Shown: positions 7,356-17,051, numbered from the stretch's first letter. The stretch: 64,000 bases of DNA from Fibrivirga algicola (GCF_011742925.1 NZ_WAEL01000011.1:1-64000), one strand, 5' to 3'. Notes: generated by a model not told the origin, from the sequence alone. Made by a program: numbers and translations.

Positions 7356-10300
7356 GTGATCTATAACGAATATAAGAATCTTGACTACGCCCAACTGGCC
7401 AGCGATGTGCTGGACCACTGGAAGCGTACCCATGCGTTTGAACAGTCGGTAAAACTCCGTGACGGACAGCCGACATTTACGTTTTACGAAGGTCCGCCCT
7501 CGGCCAACGGAATGCCCGGCATTCACCACGTGATGGCCCGGACGATTAAAGATATTTTTTGCCGCTACAAAACCCTTCAGGGCTTTCAGGTCGACCGCAA
7601 GGGCGGCTGGGACACCCACGGCCTGCCCATCGAGCTGCAGGTAGAGAAGGAACTCGGCATCACCAAAGACGATATCGGCAAAACGATCAGCGTTGAGGAC
7701 TACAACCAGAAATGCCGTGAAACGGTAATGCGTTTTACCGACCTGTGGAACGACCTGACTGAGAAAATGGGGTACTGGGTTGACCTCGACAACCCCTATG
7801 TGACCTACGAAAACGACTACATTGAGTCGGTCTGGTCGCTCCTGAAGAAATTGTACGACAAGGGGTTACTCTATAAAGGCTATACGATTCAGCCCTTTTC
7901 ACCAAAAGCGGGAACGGGTCTGAGCTCGCATGAGCTGAATATGCCGGGTACGTATCGCGATGTGCGGGATACAACCATCGTGGCCCAGTTTAAGGTGAAG
8001 CCCAACGGCAAATCGGGCTTCCTGTTTTTCGACTCCAACGATGCCGACGTGTACATCCTGGCCTGGACAACCACGCCTTGGACCTTACCCGCCAACTCGG
8101 CCCTGACCGTGGGTGGCAACATCGACTACGTGCTGGTGAAAACGATCAACCCCTACACGCATCGGCTGGTGCATGTGGTGCTGGCGAAAAACCTGGTGAG
8201 CCGCTGGTTTAGCGAGAAGGCGAAAATAGAGTCAGACAAAAGTCTGGCGGCATTCGACGCCTATCTGCCAGCCGACAAAGTCATTCCGTGGTCGCTGGTG
8301 TCGGAGTTTAAAGGGCAGCACCTCGAAGGAATTGAATACGAGCAGCTGATGCCGTATGTGCAGCCAGCCCCCAGCGAGGGTAAACCATTCCGCGTGATCC
8401 TGGGCGACTTTGTGACCACCGAAGATGGCACGGGTGTAGTACACACCTCGCCAACGTTTGGAGCCGATGACTTCCGTGTATCGCAGCAGAACGGCATCCC
8501 GGCGATCATGGTGAAAGACGAGACAGGCAAAGACGTACCCGTTGTGGATCGTCAGGGCCGGTTTGTCGCCGAAATCACCGACTATGCCGGTCGGTACGTG
8601 AAGGAAGAATACTACAGCGACGAAGAACGCGCCGATCCTGATTTCAAGCCAACGGATGTGCTGATCGCCATTCAGTTGAAAGAAGAGAATAAGGCGTTCC
8701 GGGTCGAGAAATACGAGCACCCGTACCCGCACTGCTGGCGCACGGATAAACCCATTCTCTACTATCCGCTCGATAGCTGGTTCATCAAAACAACAGCCGT
8801 GAAAGACCGGCTGGTTGAATTGAACAAGACCATCAACTGGCAGCCCGAAAGCACGGGTACCGGCCGTTTTGGTAACTGGCTCGAGAATCTGGTCGACTGG
8901 AACCTGAGCCGAAGCCGGTTCTGGGGTACGCCCCTGCCGATCTGGCGCAGCGAAGCTACTGCCGGCGTGCAGCAGGCCGAAGTGTGCATTGGGTCGGTGG
9001 AAGAACTTCGTGGGTACGTGTGGGAAGCACTGGCAACCGATGTCTTGACCGATGAGCAGCGCGCTAAGAACGAGTCGTTCCTGGCCGCCCACGCCGCCGG
9101 TACGTTCGATCTGCACCGCCCCTACTCCGATGAGATTTTCCTGGTTTCGGAAGACGGTCAGGTAATGCAGCGCGAGCCCGACCTGATCGACGTCTGGTTC
9201 GATTCGGGGGCCATGCCGTATGCCCAATGGCACTATCCGTTCGAGAACCAGGACGTATTCGAGCGGTCATTCCCGGCTGATTTCATTTCGGAAGGCGTTG
9301 ACCAAACGCGCGGCTGGTTCTTTACGCTCCACGCCATTGCGGGGATGCTGTTCGATTCGGTTGCGTTTAAAAACGTAGTATCGACGGGCCTGGTGCTGGA
9401 CAAGAACGGCAACAAGATGTCGAAGCGGCTTGGCAACGGCATCGACCCGTTCGAGACGCTGGGTACGTATGGAGCCGACGCCACACGCTGGTACATGATC
9501 ACCAACGCCGAGCCCTGGGACAACCTGAAGTTCAACCTCGACGGTATTGCCGAAGTGCAGCGCCGCTTCTTCGGTACGCTGACAAACACATATAATTTCT
9601 TCGCTCTGTACGCCAACCTCGACGGGTACACGATCGAACAGTTCGACCGGATTCCACGTGAGCAACTGCCCGAACTGGATCGCTGGATCCTGTCGAAGCT
9701 GAATACGCTGATCAAGGAAGTAACGGAGCAGTTCGACGGGTACAACCCCACGAAGGCTGGCCGCCTGGTGCAGGATTTTGTGAATGATCAACTCTCGAAC
9801 TGGTACGTTCGGCTGTGTCGCCGCCGCTTCTGGACCGGGGTTTCGGCCAACGGTGAGATAAGCGCAGATAAACGCGCCGCTTACCAAACCCTGCAACACT
9901 GCCTGGCAGCCGTAGCTCAGCTGATGTCTCCCATTGCGCCGTTCTACGCCGACTGGCTCTATCGGAGCCTGACCGACAGCGTTCGCGACGAATCGATTGC
10001 CCGAAATACGCCATTCAAACACGAGTCGATCCACTTCACCGATTGGGCAACCGCCGATGAGTCATGGATCGATACTGACCTGGAAACGTCGATGGCACTG
10101 GCGCAACAGATCAGCTCGATGGTGCATGGCCTGCGGAAAGGACACAAGCTGAAAGTTCGTCAGCCCCTGTCGCGCCTGCTGATTCCGGTGCTTACGCCCG
10201 ACACGCGGCGGCAGATCGAGCACGTTGCGCCGATCATTCAGTCGGAAGTAAACGTGAAGGCAGTTGAGTTCGTCGACGATGCCAGCGGAATTTTGACCAA

Positions 10301-10811
10301 GAAAGTGAAGCCAAACTTCAAAGCACTTGGTCCTAAATTCGGCAAGCAGATGAAAGACGTGGCGGCAGCCATCACCAGTATGAGCAGCGACCAACTGGCC
10401 GAACTGGAACGTACCCAGCAGATCGACCTGGCGGGCTTTGCCATCACGCTGTCTGACGTGGAGGTGCTGACCGAAGACATTCCGGGCTGGGTTGTTGCCA
10501 CCGACGGCCCACTGACGGTAGCCCTCGACGTAAATGTGACTGACGAGCTACGCCGCGAAGGCATTGCCCGCGATGTGGTGAACCGGATTCAGAACCTGCG
10601 GAAAGATCAGCAGTTCGACGTTACCGATAAGATTCGCATCGAACTCGAACGGAACAATGACCTTCTGACTGCCGCCGTAGAAGCTAACAAAGGCTACATC
10701 CAGCAGGAAGTACAGGCTGTCTCGCTCGATCTGGTAACGGGCCTCAACGGCTCGTCGGTCGAAATCGAGATGGATGAATTCGTACTGAAGGTTAAAGTTG
10801 AACGCGTGTAG
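7356..10811 (+). CDS. ileS: Isoleucyl-tRNA synthetase, IleRS2-like with GIHH motif
   Basis: A class I synthetase of 1151 residues that charges tRNA-Ile. The length and the sequence NGMPGIHHVMARTIKDIFCRYK place it with the long, eukaryote-like IleRS clade rather than the 940-residue E. coli type. The first signature is GIHH at residues 55-58 instead of the normal HxGH; the second is KMSKR at 687-691. An editing (CP1) domain lies at about 200-420 (TWTTTPWTLPANSAL, then GTGVVHTSPTFGADDF). The anticodon-binding domain follows after 700. There is no C-terminal zinc cysteine cluster. The start is a GTG; no in-frame ATG lies upstream, and the first codons match the family. It is the only synthetase gene in the window and is apparently the housekeeping copy. 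It is followed by a strong terminator. Confidence 0.97.
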   Translation: MIYNEYKNLDYAQLASDVLDHWKRTHAFEQSVKLRDGQPTFTFYEGPPSANGMPGIHHVMARTIKDIFCRYKTLQGFQVDRKGGWDTHGLPIELQVEKELGITKDDIGKTISVEDYNQKCRETVMRFTDLWNDLTEKMGYWVDLDNPYVTYENDYIESVWSLLKKLYDKGLLYKGYTIQPFSPKAGTGLSSHELNMPGTYRDVRDTTIVAQFKVKPNGKSGFLFFDSNDADVYILAWTTTPWTLPANSALTVGGNIDYVLVKTINPYTHRLVHVVLAKNLVSRWFSEKAKIESDKSLAAFDAYLPADKVIPWSLVSEFKGQHLEGIEYEQLMPYVQPAPSEGKPFRVILGDFVTTEDGTGVVHTSPTFGADDFRVSQQNGIPAIMVKDETGKDVPVVDRQGRFVAEITDYAGRYVKEEYYSDEERADPDFKPTDVLIAIQLKEENKAFRVEKYEHPYPHCWRTDKPILYYPLDSWFIKTTAVKDRLVELNKTINWQPESTGTGRFGNWLENLVDWNLSRSRFWGTPLPIWRSEATAGVQQAEVCIGSVEELRGYVWEALATDVLTDEQRAKNESFLAAHAAGTFDLHRPYSDEIFLVSEDGQVMQREPDLIDVWFDSGAMPYAQWHYPFENQDVFERSFPADFISEGVDQTRGWFFTLHAIAGMLFDSVAFKNVVSTGLVLDKNGNKMSKRLGNGIDPFETLGTYGADATRWYMITNAEPWDNLKFNLDGIAEVQRRFFGTLTNTYNFFALYANLDGYTIEQFDRIPREQLPELDRWILSKLNTLIKEVTEQFDGYNPTKAGRLVQDFVNDQLSNWYVRLCRRRFWTGVSANGEISADKRAAYQTLQHCLAAVAQLMSPIAPFYADWLYRSLTDSVRDESIARNTPFKHESIHFTDWATADESWIDTDLETSMALAQQISSMVHGLRKGHKLKVRQPLSRLLIPVLTPDTRRQIEHVAPIIQSEVNVKAVEFVDDASGILTKKVKPNFKALGPKFGKQMKDVAAAITSMSSDQLAELERTQQIDLAGFAITLSDVEVLTEDIPGWVVATDGPLTVALDVNVTDELRREGIARDVVNRIQNLRKDQQFDVTDKIRIELERNNDLLTAAVEANKGYIQQEVQAVSLDLVTGLNGSSVEIEMDEFVLKVKVERV

Positions 10812-10841
10812 CAAGGACCTCAGTCCGTAATAATCATTACT

Positions 10842-10882
10842 AATAAAAAGCCTCTGCTGAACATCAGCAGAGGCTTTTTATT
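10842..10882. terminator. Bidirectional Rho-independent terminator
   Basis: AATAAAAAGCCTCTGCTGA (10842-10860) pairs perfectly with 10864-10882 (19 bp, loop ACA). A and T runs on either side make it active for both ileS and the convergent mqo gene. Confidence 0.92.
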
Positions 10883-10928
10883 AGTGGTATGCTTAGGAGT
10901 AACGCAGCAAACTGTGCCTTACCTGTAG

Positions 10929-12449
10929 TTACGCCGTGAACTCGTATTGTGTTAAGCCGAGAACACGGCTTGTGTGTTCGCGCATCTGCTGCGTCAGGGC
11001 GGCATCTTTGGCCAGCGACTGCCCGAAGCTTGGAATCATGATCCGGAATTTCTCCTGCCAATCGGCCGATTGCATTTCTGTCGGGAAGCACTTGTTCAGC
11101 AGGTCGATCATGATCGAGACGGCGGTCGATGCACCCGGAGAGGCACCAAGCAACGCTGCAATGCTACCGTCGGCGGCACTCACTACCTCGGTACCAAACT
11201 CGAGCACGCCTCCTTCTTCATCGTCCTTCTTGATCACCTGTACCCGCTGACCGGCAATTTCCAGTTCCCAGTCTTTCAATTGGGCTTCGGGGAAGTATTC
11301 GCGCAGCGCGGCCAGCTTGTCTTCCGGCGATTGCATAACCTGCTGAATCAGGTACTTGGTCAGCGAAATGTTGTGCAGACCAGCCATCATCATCGGCGCC
11401 AGATTGCTCATCTGGATCGACTTGGGCAGGTCGGAGTACGAGCCGTTCTTCAAGAATTTCGTCGAGAAACCGGCGTATGGTCCAAACAACAACTCGCGCT
11501 TACCGTCGATCATCCGCGTGTCGAGGTGTGGAACTGACATAGGAGGTGCGCCAACCGATGCTTTACCATACACTTTGGCTTGATGGCGTTCGATGATGTC
11601 GCGGTTAAGGCAACGCAGCCACTGACCGCTGACAGGGAAACCGCCATAGCCCCGGCTTTCGGGAATAGCTGACTTTTCGAGCAACCGCAGCGAACCACCG
11701 CCAGCGCCAATGAAGACGAATTTGGCATGCACATCGCGGCTCGCCCCGGTCGTTACGTTCTCGACCTCGATCTTCCAGCCACCCAGCGTTTTTGACCGCC
11801 AGATTTCGTGTACATCGTGGGCAAAGTGAATCGACACGCCCGGCATCTCTTCTAGGCGGCGGAACATGGCCCGAGTCAGGGTACCAAAATTCACGTCAGT
11901 CCCCATATCCATCCGGGTAGCGGCTACAGGCTGGCCAGGGTCACGCCCATCCATTACCAACGGCGTCCAGTCGGCAATTGTGCCTTTATCTTCCGTATAC
12001 TGCATGCCCTGAAACAGGTGCGATTGGGTCAAGGCCTCGTAACGACGGCGCAGATACGACACGTTATCTTCTCCCCAGACAAAACTCATGTGCGGAATGG
12101 GACGGATGAAGTTCGGGGCGTCTTTCAGGAATCCGGCCTCGACCAGGTGCGCCCAAAACTGCTTCGACTGCTCGAACGACTCGGCAATCTTTACGGCTTT
12201 TGATGTTTCGATCGTGCCATCTTCGCGCTCAGGCGTATAATTGAGTTCGCAGAAAGCTGAATGGCCGGTCCCAGCGTTGTTCCAGGCGTCGGAACTCTCA
12301 GCAGCGGCCTGATCGAGCCGCTCAAAAATTTGGATGGTAATGTCTGGATTTAACTCTTTGAGCATTACCCCGAGCGTTGCACTCATGATGCCCGCTCCTA
12401 TTAAAATAACGTCTGACGATTGAACGTGCGCGTCTTTTCGTTTTGCCAT
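10929..12449 (-). CDS. mqo: Malate:quinone oxidoreductase
   Basis: A 506-residue FAD-dependent peripheral membrane enzyme that oxidises malate to oxaloacetate and reduces the quinone pool, replacing or backing up NAD malate dehydrogenase in the TCA cycle. The FAD-binding VILIGAGIMSATLGVMLKEL starts near residue 15. Family blocks follow: AAAESSDAWNNAGTGHSAFCELNYTPE, VRRR-type SYLRRRYEAL, and VFIGAGGGSLRLLEKSAIPESRGYGGFPVSGQWLRC. The C-terminal block LGASPGASTAV is also present. Normal length; the ATG at 12449 fits the family. It is a single gene converging with ileS across the shared terminator. Confidence 0.96.
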   Translation of the reverse strand: MAKRKDAHVQSSDVILIGAGIMSATLGVMLKELNPDITIQIFERLDQAAAESSDAWNNAGTGHSAFCELNYTPEREDGTIETSKAVKIAESFEQSKQFWAHLVEAGFLKDAPNFIRPIPHMSFVWGEDNVSYLRRRYEALTQSHLFQGMQYTEDKGTIADWTPLVMDGRDPGQPVAATRMDMGTDVNFGTLTRAMFRRLEEMPGVSIHFAHDVHEIWRSKTLGGWKIEVENVTTGASRDVHAKFVFIGAGGGSLRLLEKSAIPESRGYGGFPVSGQWLRCLNRDIIERHQAKVYGKASVGAPPMSVPHLDTRMIDGKRELLFGPYAGFSTKFLKNGSYSDLPKSIQMSNLAPMMMAGLHNISLTKYLIQQVMQSPEDKLAALREYFPEAQLKDWELEIAGQRVQVIKKDDEEGGVLEFGTEVVSAADGSIAALLGASPGASTAVSIMIDLLNKCFPTEMQSADWQEKFRIMIPSFGQSLAKDAALTQQMREHTSRVLGLTQYEFTA

Positions 12450-12779
12450 GCTTATAGTTGAGAAGCTAATCGCCCCTGAATAAAGACCAAAAACAATGAG
12501 CTGTTGTTCCCCAAAATGCAGTAAAATGATGGATTACCGAGTCTGTAGAATCCTACCGGGATGTGGTTGTACAATTGTGAGTTAACGGACCATGTACACC
12601 GAAAAACGCCGCTCAGATTTCTCATTTATACACAGAGTAAAGTATGGCAACGTACCTAGTATGCTGGCGCTGTATACTGGCACTGCCAGCTCCTGAATCA
12701 CCTGCCTGTACTAGACAAAAAAAGGTAGCCCTGCATAGGCTACCTGATAAAAAGACCGCATGACACGCCGCCGGAACAA
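12450..12779. other. Intergenic gap upstream of mqo
   Basis: These 330 bases should hold the mqo promoter and the end of the HAD transcript. No TAnnTTTG match is clear. One ACGTACC word lies at 12650. The only structure seen is the hairpin at 12723-12745. Confidence 0.45.
12716..12745 (-). terminator. Rho-independent terminator of the HAD gene
   Basis: On the minus strand an 8-bp stem (AGGTAGCC / GGCTACCT, loop of 7) is followed by CTTTTTTT. It lies 35 bases after the HAD phosphatase stop. Confidence 0.7.
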
Positions 12780-13397
12780 TCAGACTGCGGCAGGCAACAG
12801 ACCGTGTTGAATCAACTCTGTCCGAAGGGCATCGGGCGAGGTGAAGTGCACACTATGTATACCCAGTGCCTCGGCGGCTTTTACATTTCTCAGATTATCA
12901 TCGATGAACAGGGCCTCGGCAGGTTCAACGCCGTACCGCGTCAGTAAGGTGTTGTAGAACGAAGCAAACGGCTTACGGTCTTTCTCTTCACCCGACACCA
13001 CGATGCCGTCAAACCAGTTTAGAAACTCATATTGAGCCTGCGCAATTGGGAACGTCTCAGACGACCAGTTGGTCAGGGCGTAAAACTTAAGCTGGCCTGT
13101 CGCTTTCAATTCCGAAAAAATATCGACCGTGCCCTGAATTGGTCCACCCAGCATTTCGGTCCAGCGGCCATAAAACGCCCGAATGGCCGTTTCATGCTCT
13201 GGAAACTGCGTGAGCAATAAGTCGGTAGCTTCCTGTAATGACCGGCCACCGTCCTGTTCTTCGTTCCAGGCCGGAGTGCACACTGTGTTGAGAAACGTGT
13301 GCCGTTCGGCTTCGTCTTCGAAAATTGTCTGGTACAGGTAGTGGGGATTCCAATCGATGAGCACCGCACCCAAATCAAAAATTATGGTATTGATCAT
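12780..13397 (-). CDS. HAD-superfamily hydrolase (HAD-IA, YihX-like)
   Basis: A 205-residue phosphatase. Motif I is IIFDLGAVLIDW, motif II is ALTNWS (Thr/Asn-type), Lys in DRKPFASFY is motif III, and ALFIDDNLRNV is motif IV. The DLGxVLIDWNPxYLY opening is typical of the YihX/alpha-D-glucose-1-phosphate phosphatase branch, which suggests a small sugar or nucleotide phosphate as substrate. The start at 13397 (MINTIIFD) is preferred. The frame runs 24 codons further upstream only because a repeat-like sequence there happens to be open (it reads RPEPVEG). Confidence 0.88.
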   Translation of the reverse strand: MINTIIFDLGAVLIDWNPHYLYQTIFEDEAERHTFLNTVCTPAWNEEQDGGRSLQEATDLLLTQFPEHETAIRAFYGRWTEMLGGPIQGTVDIFSELKATGQLKFYALTNWSSETFPIAQAQYEFLNWFDGIVVSGEEKDRKPFASFYNTLLTRYGVEPAEALFIDDNLRNVKAAEALGIHSVHFTSPDALRTELIQHGLLPAAV

Positions 13398-13423
13398 ACA
13401 AGCTGAATTGACCTTTGCGTATA

Positions 13424-13450
13424 CCTGCCCCTCGACAGGCTCAGGCCGAC
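13424..13450. repeat. Single copy of a REP-like element (PEPVEG type)
   Basis: On the minus strand GGCCTGAGCCTGTCGAGGGG resembles the widely dispersed intergenic palindrome whose accidental translation reads PEPVEG. The core pairs CCTG with CAGG around CTCGA. Only one copy occurs in the window. Confidence 0.45.
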
Positions 13451-13642
13451 AAGTTACTGAATGAAGCATGAAGAACGTACCCGGCTTTTTTACTGCCCAG
13501 CACTAGCAAGCAACGTACCCGGCAACAACGACTTGTCGATCAATGCCTTACCGCTTACCTAGAACTGTGATGTACAGCCAAAAAGGGGCTACTTACGACA
13601 TTCGCCGGTTCTGTTTGCGAACCGTTAGCGGAATCAAACCGG

Positions 13643-14755
13643 TTAAAAGCGGGGAATAGTAATGCGTTCGCCACCTTTCATGGCCGACTCATGGGCGCAG
13701 ATACCGGCTAGGGTGTAATTGGCCGCCAGTTCGGCATCAACGGCAGAGTCGCGTCCCTCCACGATGGCGGCTACAAACTCCTGCACCAGATGCGGATGCG
13801 AGCCTCCGTGACCAGCACCCTGCAAAAACGAAACGTGATTGGGATCGTCGATCTTTTCGCGCCGGGTAAAGTGCTTGATCGGTTCAATCAGCAGTTCGTC
13901 GGTATCAGGTACGCTGATGCGCTTCGCGTTTTCGCCACCGTCGAAGATCACATGCGTTTCATCCTGAAGCTGTTCCCACTCAAATGACATGTTGGTCCCA
14001 TACACATCGTAGCTCTCGCGGTATTGCCGCACCACATCGAACAGAGAGCGGGTAGCCTCGGCCACAACGTCTGAATCTTTGAGCGTAAACGTGGCCGTTT
14101 CAACGGCAAATGGTGACCCATAGCGGCTGGCAAGGTCGTCGCTCAGCCGACCCGAGCCGTGGCAAACGACCGTTTCGGCCGTGGTATTGTTGATGCGCAG
14201 CAGCGGCGAAATGGCGTGAGTACCGTTGAGCATTGGCGGATACCCCCTCCAATAGTCTGCCCATCCTTCCATGCTCATATCCTGAATGTGTGAGCCCCGG
14301 ACAAACTGAATACGCCCTAGTTTGCCTGATTCCGCCAACTGTAGCCCGTATAGGAATTCGCGGGTGTACAGCGCTGTTTCCATCATCATATACACCTTAC
14401 CAGCTTTCCGCTTAGCTTCGACAATGGCTTTGCAATCCTCGACGGTCATGGCCATCGGAATGGTGCAGGCTGTGTGCTTGTTGGCGTTGAGCGAGGCCAG
14501 CACCATACGGGCGTGGTCGGGAACGGGCGTCACCACGTGAATGGCGTCAACATCGGCGCGGCTGGGTACGTCCTCAAATCGCTCAAAGCACAAATCAGGA
14601 TCCAGATTAAATCTGGCAGCCAGTTCGTCCAGCGTCTTTCGGTTGCGGGTACAAATGCCCACGGCCTTTATATTAGGGTGGCTCTGGTAGATGGGAATGA
14701 ATTCTTTGCCGAATCCCATGCCCACAATAACGACGGTAAGCTGTTGATCACTCAT
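13643..14755 (-). CDS. Gfo/Idh/MocA-family oxidoreductase
   Basis: A 370-residue cytoplasmic NAD(P)-dependent dehydrogenase with no signal peptide. The Rossmann motif is VVIVGMGFGKEFIPIY near residue 8. The usual VDAIHVVTPVPDHARMVLASLNANKHTACTIPMA follows at about 70-100, where the typical EKP is replaced by TIP. The C-terminal sandwich domain runs from about 125 and contains GTHAISPLLRI and GAGHGGSHPHLVQEFVAAI. Substrates of the family are sugars, inositols or their derivatives; this one cannot be assigned. It precedes no obvious partner on the same strand except the PHP-like gene 112 bases upstream. Confidence 0.88.
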   Translation of the reverse strand: MSDQQLTVVIVGMGFGKEFIPIYQSHPNIKAVGICTRNRKTLDELAARFNLDPDLCFERFEDVPSRADVDAIHVVTPVPDHARMVLASLNANKHTACTIPMAMTVEDCKAIVEAKRKAGKVYMMMETALYTREFLYGLQLAESGKLGRIQFVRGSHIQDMSMEGWADYWRGYPPMLNGTHAISPLLRINNTTAETVVCHGSGRLSDDLASRYGSPFAVETATFTLKDSDVVAEATRSLFDVVRQYRESYDVYGTNMSFEWEQLQDETHVIFDGGENAKRISVPDTDELLIEPIKHFTRREKIDDPNHVSFLQGAGHGGSHPHLVQEFVAAIVEGRDSAVDAELAANYTLAGICAHESAMKGGERITIPRF

Positions 14756-14867
14756 GACTGGTGCAGTCGGTTTATGGATTGATACTTGCTTGTTGGCCTC
14801 TTTTCGGCAGATCGGATTGCGTGTCAGAATGCGGCTTAACAGATTGGTCGTAGACTAATCTTCTCTC

Positions 14868-16946
14868 CTACGGCTGCAACCAAATCTGCTGCGTAAAGGC
14901 CCCATTTACGGCCGCATCCCACACTTCGAGACGTACCCAGGTTTTGTTTTTCAGGTTGGTGGTAAACCGGAACTGCTGCTTCCCAAACGGCAGGGTGCTG
15001 GTCAGGTCAATGCGCTCCCGATATACTTGCTTGCCATCGCCGGAGATGATCTCGGCAAACGTGAGCGGGAACGTCCAGTCTACATTCAGCAACACGGTGG
15101 CTTTCCCGTCAGCAGGTACGTTCAGGGTTTCGCCCGCGCCTTTCCCGTTAATGCTGAAAGCAGGCAGCATGATTTCGCCGGTAGTGACAAAGAATTTCCC
15201 CCGCTGCATGGCGTCCAGTACAGGTTGCCAGCCTTGCTTGTAATCGGGGAGCTTATCAAGCTGTAGGTAATTGACGTTCAGGTGCGCGTAGGTTTCATTT
15301 TCCGGTTCCATCGTGAAGATATCGGCCTCGGCAATGACGTGCTTTTTGTAGCCCCAGTTGGCCATATCGTCCATCAGATCCAGCACACGACGGCTCAGTC
15401 GGGGTTCCGACAGATCGGCAGGGATATTCTTCCAGGCCGCGCCGAAAAATCGGTCCGACTTGTAAAACGCCTCGTCTTTGTACTTGTCGGGGAAGCCAGT
15501 CGAACCTTTTGTGCGGGCATGAGCCGTCCAGGCCAGTCCACGTTCGGCTTCGAGTAGCTTCAGCATATCGGCCTTGTCGCCTATCCGGTACACCGTTCCG
15601 TAAGTTGGGTCGTTGGTGACGAAGGGGGCACCGGGCTTACGGGCCATGATCCAGTTTACCGGCTTTGGGAAGAAACTCAGCCAGTGGCCACCCAGAAACT
15701 CGTTGGGTTCTTCGCCGGGCAAGAGCAGAAAACTCGGGTCAGACCAGCGTTCACACATGGCATGCAGGTCGTTCAACTCCGCCAGCCGCAGGCTGTCGGG
15801 TCCTTTGGGATGCGCCGTGTAGTGAAACTCCGCCAGGTGCACAATGTCGACACCGGCGTTTTTGAATACACTCAGGAAGTTCGGCGTATCGGGCACCGGC
15901 TTCCCCGCCCGAATCACCTTCATCACGAACTCATTGTGAAAATGGCTCGACATGGTTTTATGGCCAGCCACCACCGGGTATTTATCATTATGGGTGAATC
16001 GCTTTACCTCGTTGAGCGCAACGGCAGGCTGACTGGTGCTCAGCAGACAGAAGAAATTGAGCCGTTGCTGCGTTCCGGGGGGCGCATTGACCCAGGGCAC
16101 CCAACGTTTGTCACCCATCAGATCCTGCCGGATACCGATGCCAAACTCAGGTACCAGGCTCCGGTAATTCGTACCGAACCAGGTAAAATCCAGGTTAAAA
16201 GCTTCGTCGAGTGGGTAAAAATATTGGTGAGGCGCCGGAAAAACAGCCAGACTCCCGTTGGCATGGCTGCCTATGAGGGTCCGGTACTTCACGGCCTGCG
16301 CCTTGTTTGGCTGCGTCAGGTCGGCGGGTATCTGCTGGAGCTTATTGTCGGTGTCTGCCCACGAAAGCGTGGTCCAGCCCGGTTGCTTTCCCACCAGCCC
16401 CGCATCATATACAATAGCCGTTGAGTCGACCTGCGTAGCCATCACAGCGGCGATATTCACCAACGGGCTGCCCTGATACACGGTAATTTCAACGGCCCCG
16501 CTGAAGGAGGCTGCCTGCGCATCGCCTACCCGCAACACGGTTCGGGTACCAACGGTGGTCACACTGGCCTGCCGTTTGGTCAGGGCTACGGCGTAGGCTT
16601 TGGAGGGTAGTTTGTTGGTTTTGTCGAAGAAGATGTTCCAACCATTCTGCGAGATCAGGTCCCGTTTGCCGACCGTCAGCACAAACGCCGGATTCAGATT
16701 GGTAGCCAGTTCCGTGAACCGCCCGCCTTTTCCGAGTTGGATATGGCTGAACAGTGGTTTGTCAGCAGCCAGATTAATGATCAACCGTCCGGTTTCGTTA
16801 CCCGCCGCGGGCCAGCTCACAACCAGTTCGTTGCCCTGGCGGCCAATCGTTGTCGGACTGTTTTTAACGTACTTAGACAGATCTACGGGCACCTGCGCCG
16901 AGGCGGTCAGGGCGGTAATCCAGCACAGGAAAAAGCATAGTTTCAT
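14868..16946 (-). CDS. Large secreted protein with PHP/CehA-like C-terminal domain
   Basis: A 692-residue exported protein; the ATG at 16946 gives the signal peptide MKLCFFLCWITALTASAQ. Residues to about 330 look beta-rich and have no motif I recognise. From about 350 the sequence reads SSHFHNEF, then VDIVHLAEFHYTAHP, then LLLPGEEPNEFLGGHWLSFFPKP and later WTAHARTKGSTGFPDKYK. This spacing of His/Glu residues around PGEE and GHW resembles the CehA/McbA branch of PHP metallo-hydrolases, so a periplasmic phosphoesterase or hydrolase is possible. The last 100 residues form a beta-sandwich-like tail. The assignment is an inference from motifs; a profile search would decide it. Confidence 0.7.
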   Translation of the reverse strand: MKLCFFLCWITALTASAQVPVDLSKYVKNSPTTIGRQGNELVVSWPAAGNETGRLIINLAADKPLFSHIQLGKGGRFTELATNLNPAFVLTVGKRDLISQNGWNIFFDKTNKLPSKAYAVALTKRQASVTTVGTRTVLRVGDAQAASFSGAVEITVYQGSPLVNIAAVMATQVDSTAIVYDAGLVGKQPGWTTLSWADTDNKLQQIPADLTQPNKAQAVKYRTLIGSHANGSLAVFPAPHQYFYPLDEAFNLDFTWFGTNYRSLVPEFGIGIRQDLMGDKRWVPWVNAPPGTQQRLNFFCLLSTSQPAVALNEVKRFTHNDKYPVVAGHKTMSSHFHNEFVMKVIRAGKPVPDTPNFLSVFKNAGVDIVHLAEFHYTAHPKGPDSLRLAELNDLHAMCERWSDPSFLLLPGEEPNEFLGGHWLSFFPKPVNWIMARKPGAPFVTNDPTYGTVYRIGDKADMLKLLEAERGLAWTAHARTKGSTGFPDKYKDEAFYKSDRFFGAAWKNIPADLSEPRLSRRVLDLMDDMANWGYKKHVIAEADIFTMEPENETYAHLNVNYLQLDKLPDYKQGWQPVLDAMQRGKFFVTTGEIMLPAFSINGKGAGETLNVPADGKATVLLNVDWTFPLTFAEIISGDGKQVYRERIDLTSTLPFGKQQFRFTTNLKNKTWVRLEVWDAAVNGAFTQQIWLQP

Positions 16947-17025
16947 CGTGAGTTCGGCGTACAGCCACAAGGCCAGGAAGCTGGCGTATTTTTTACAAAA
17001 GCCCCAGGTTTACGTCGGCTACTGT

Positions 17026-17051
17026 AACGTACCCATCCGGGCAGGTACGTT
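17026..17051. repeat. Inverted pair of the dispersed RGGTACGTT word
   Basis: AACGTACC at 17026-17033 and GGTACGTT at 17044-17051 form an 8-bp inverted repeat with a 10-base centre, in the gap between the PHP-like gene and the divergent TonB receptor. The same word is scattered through the whole window. Confidence 0.6.

Noticed and set aside
8232-9233. 333-codon open frame antisense to ileS
   Set aside because: Shadow of a highly conserved coding gene; composition and lack of motifs fit a mirror frame. The other long antisense frames at 9267-10034 and 9233-9751 were rejected for the same reason.
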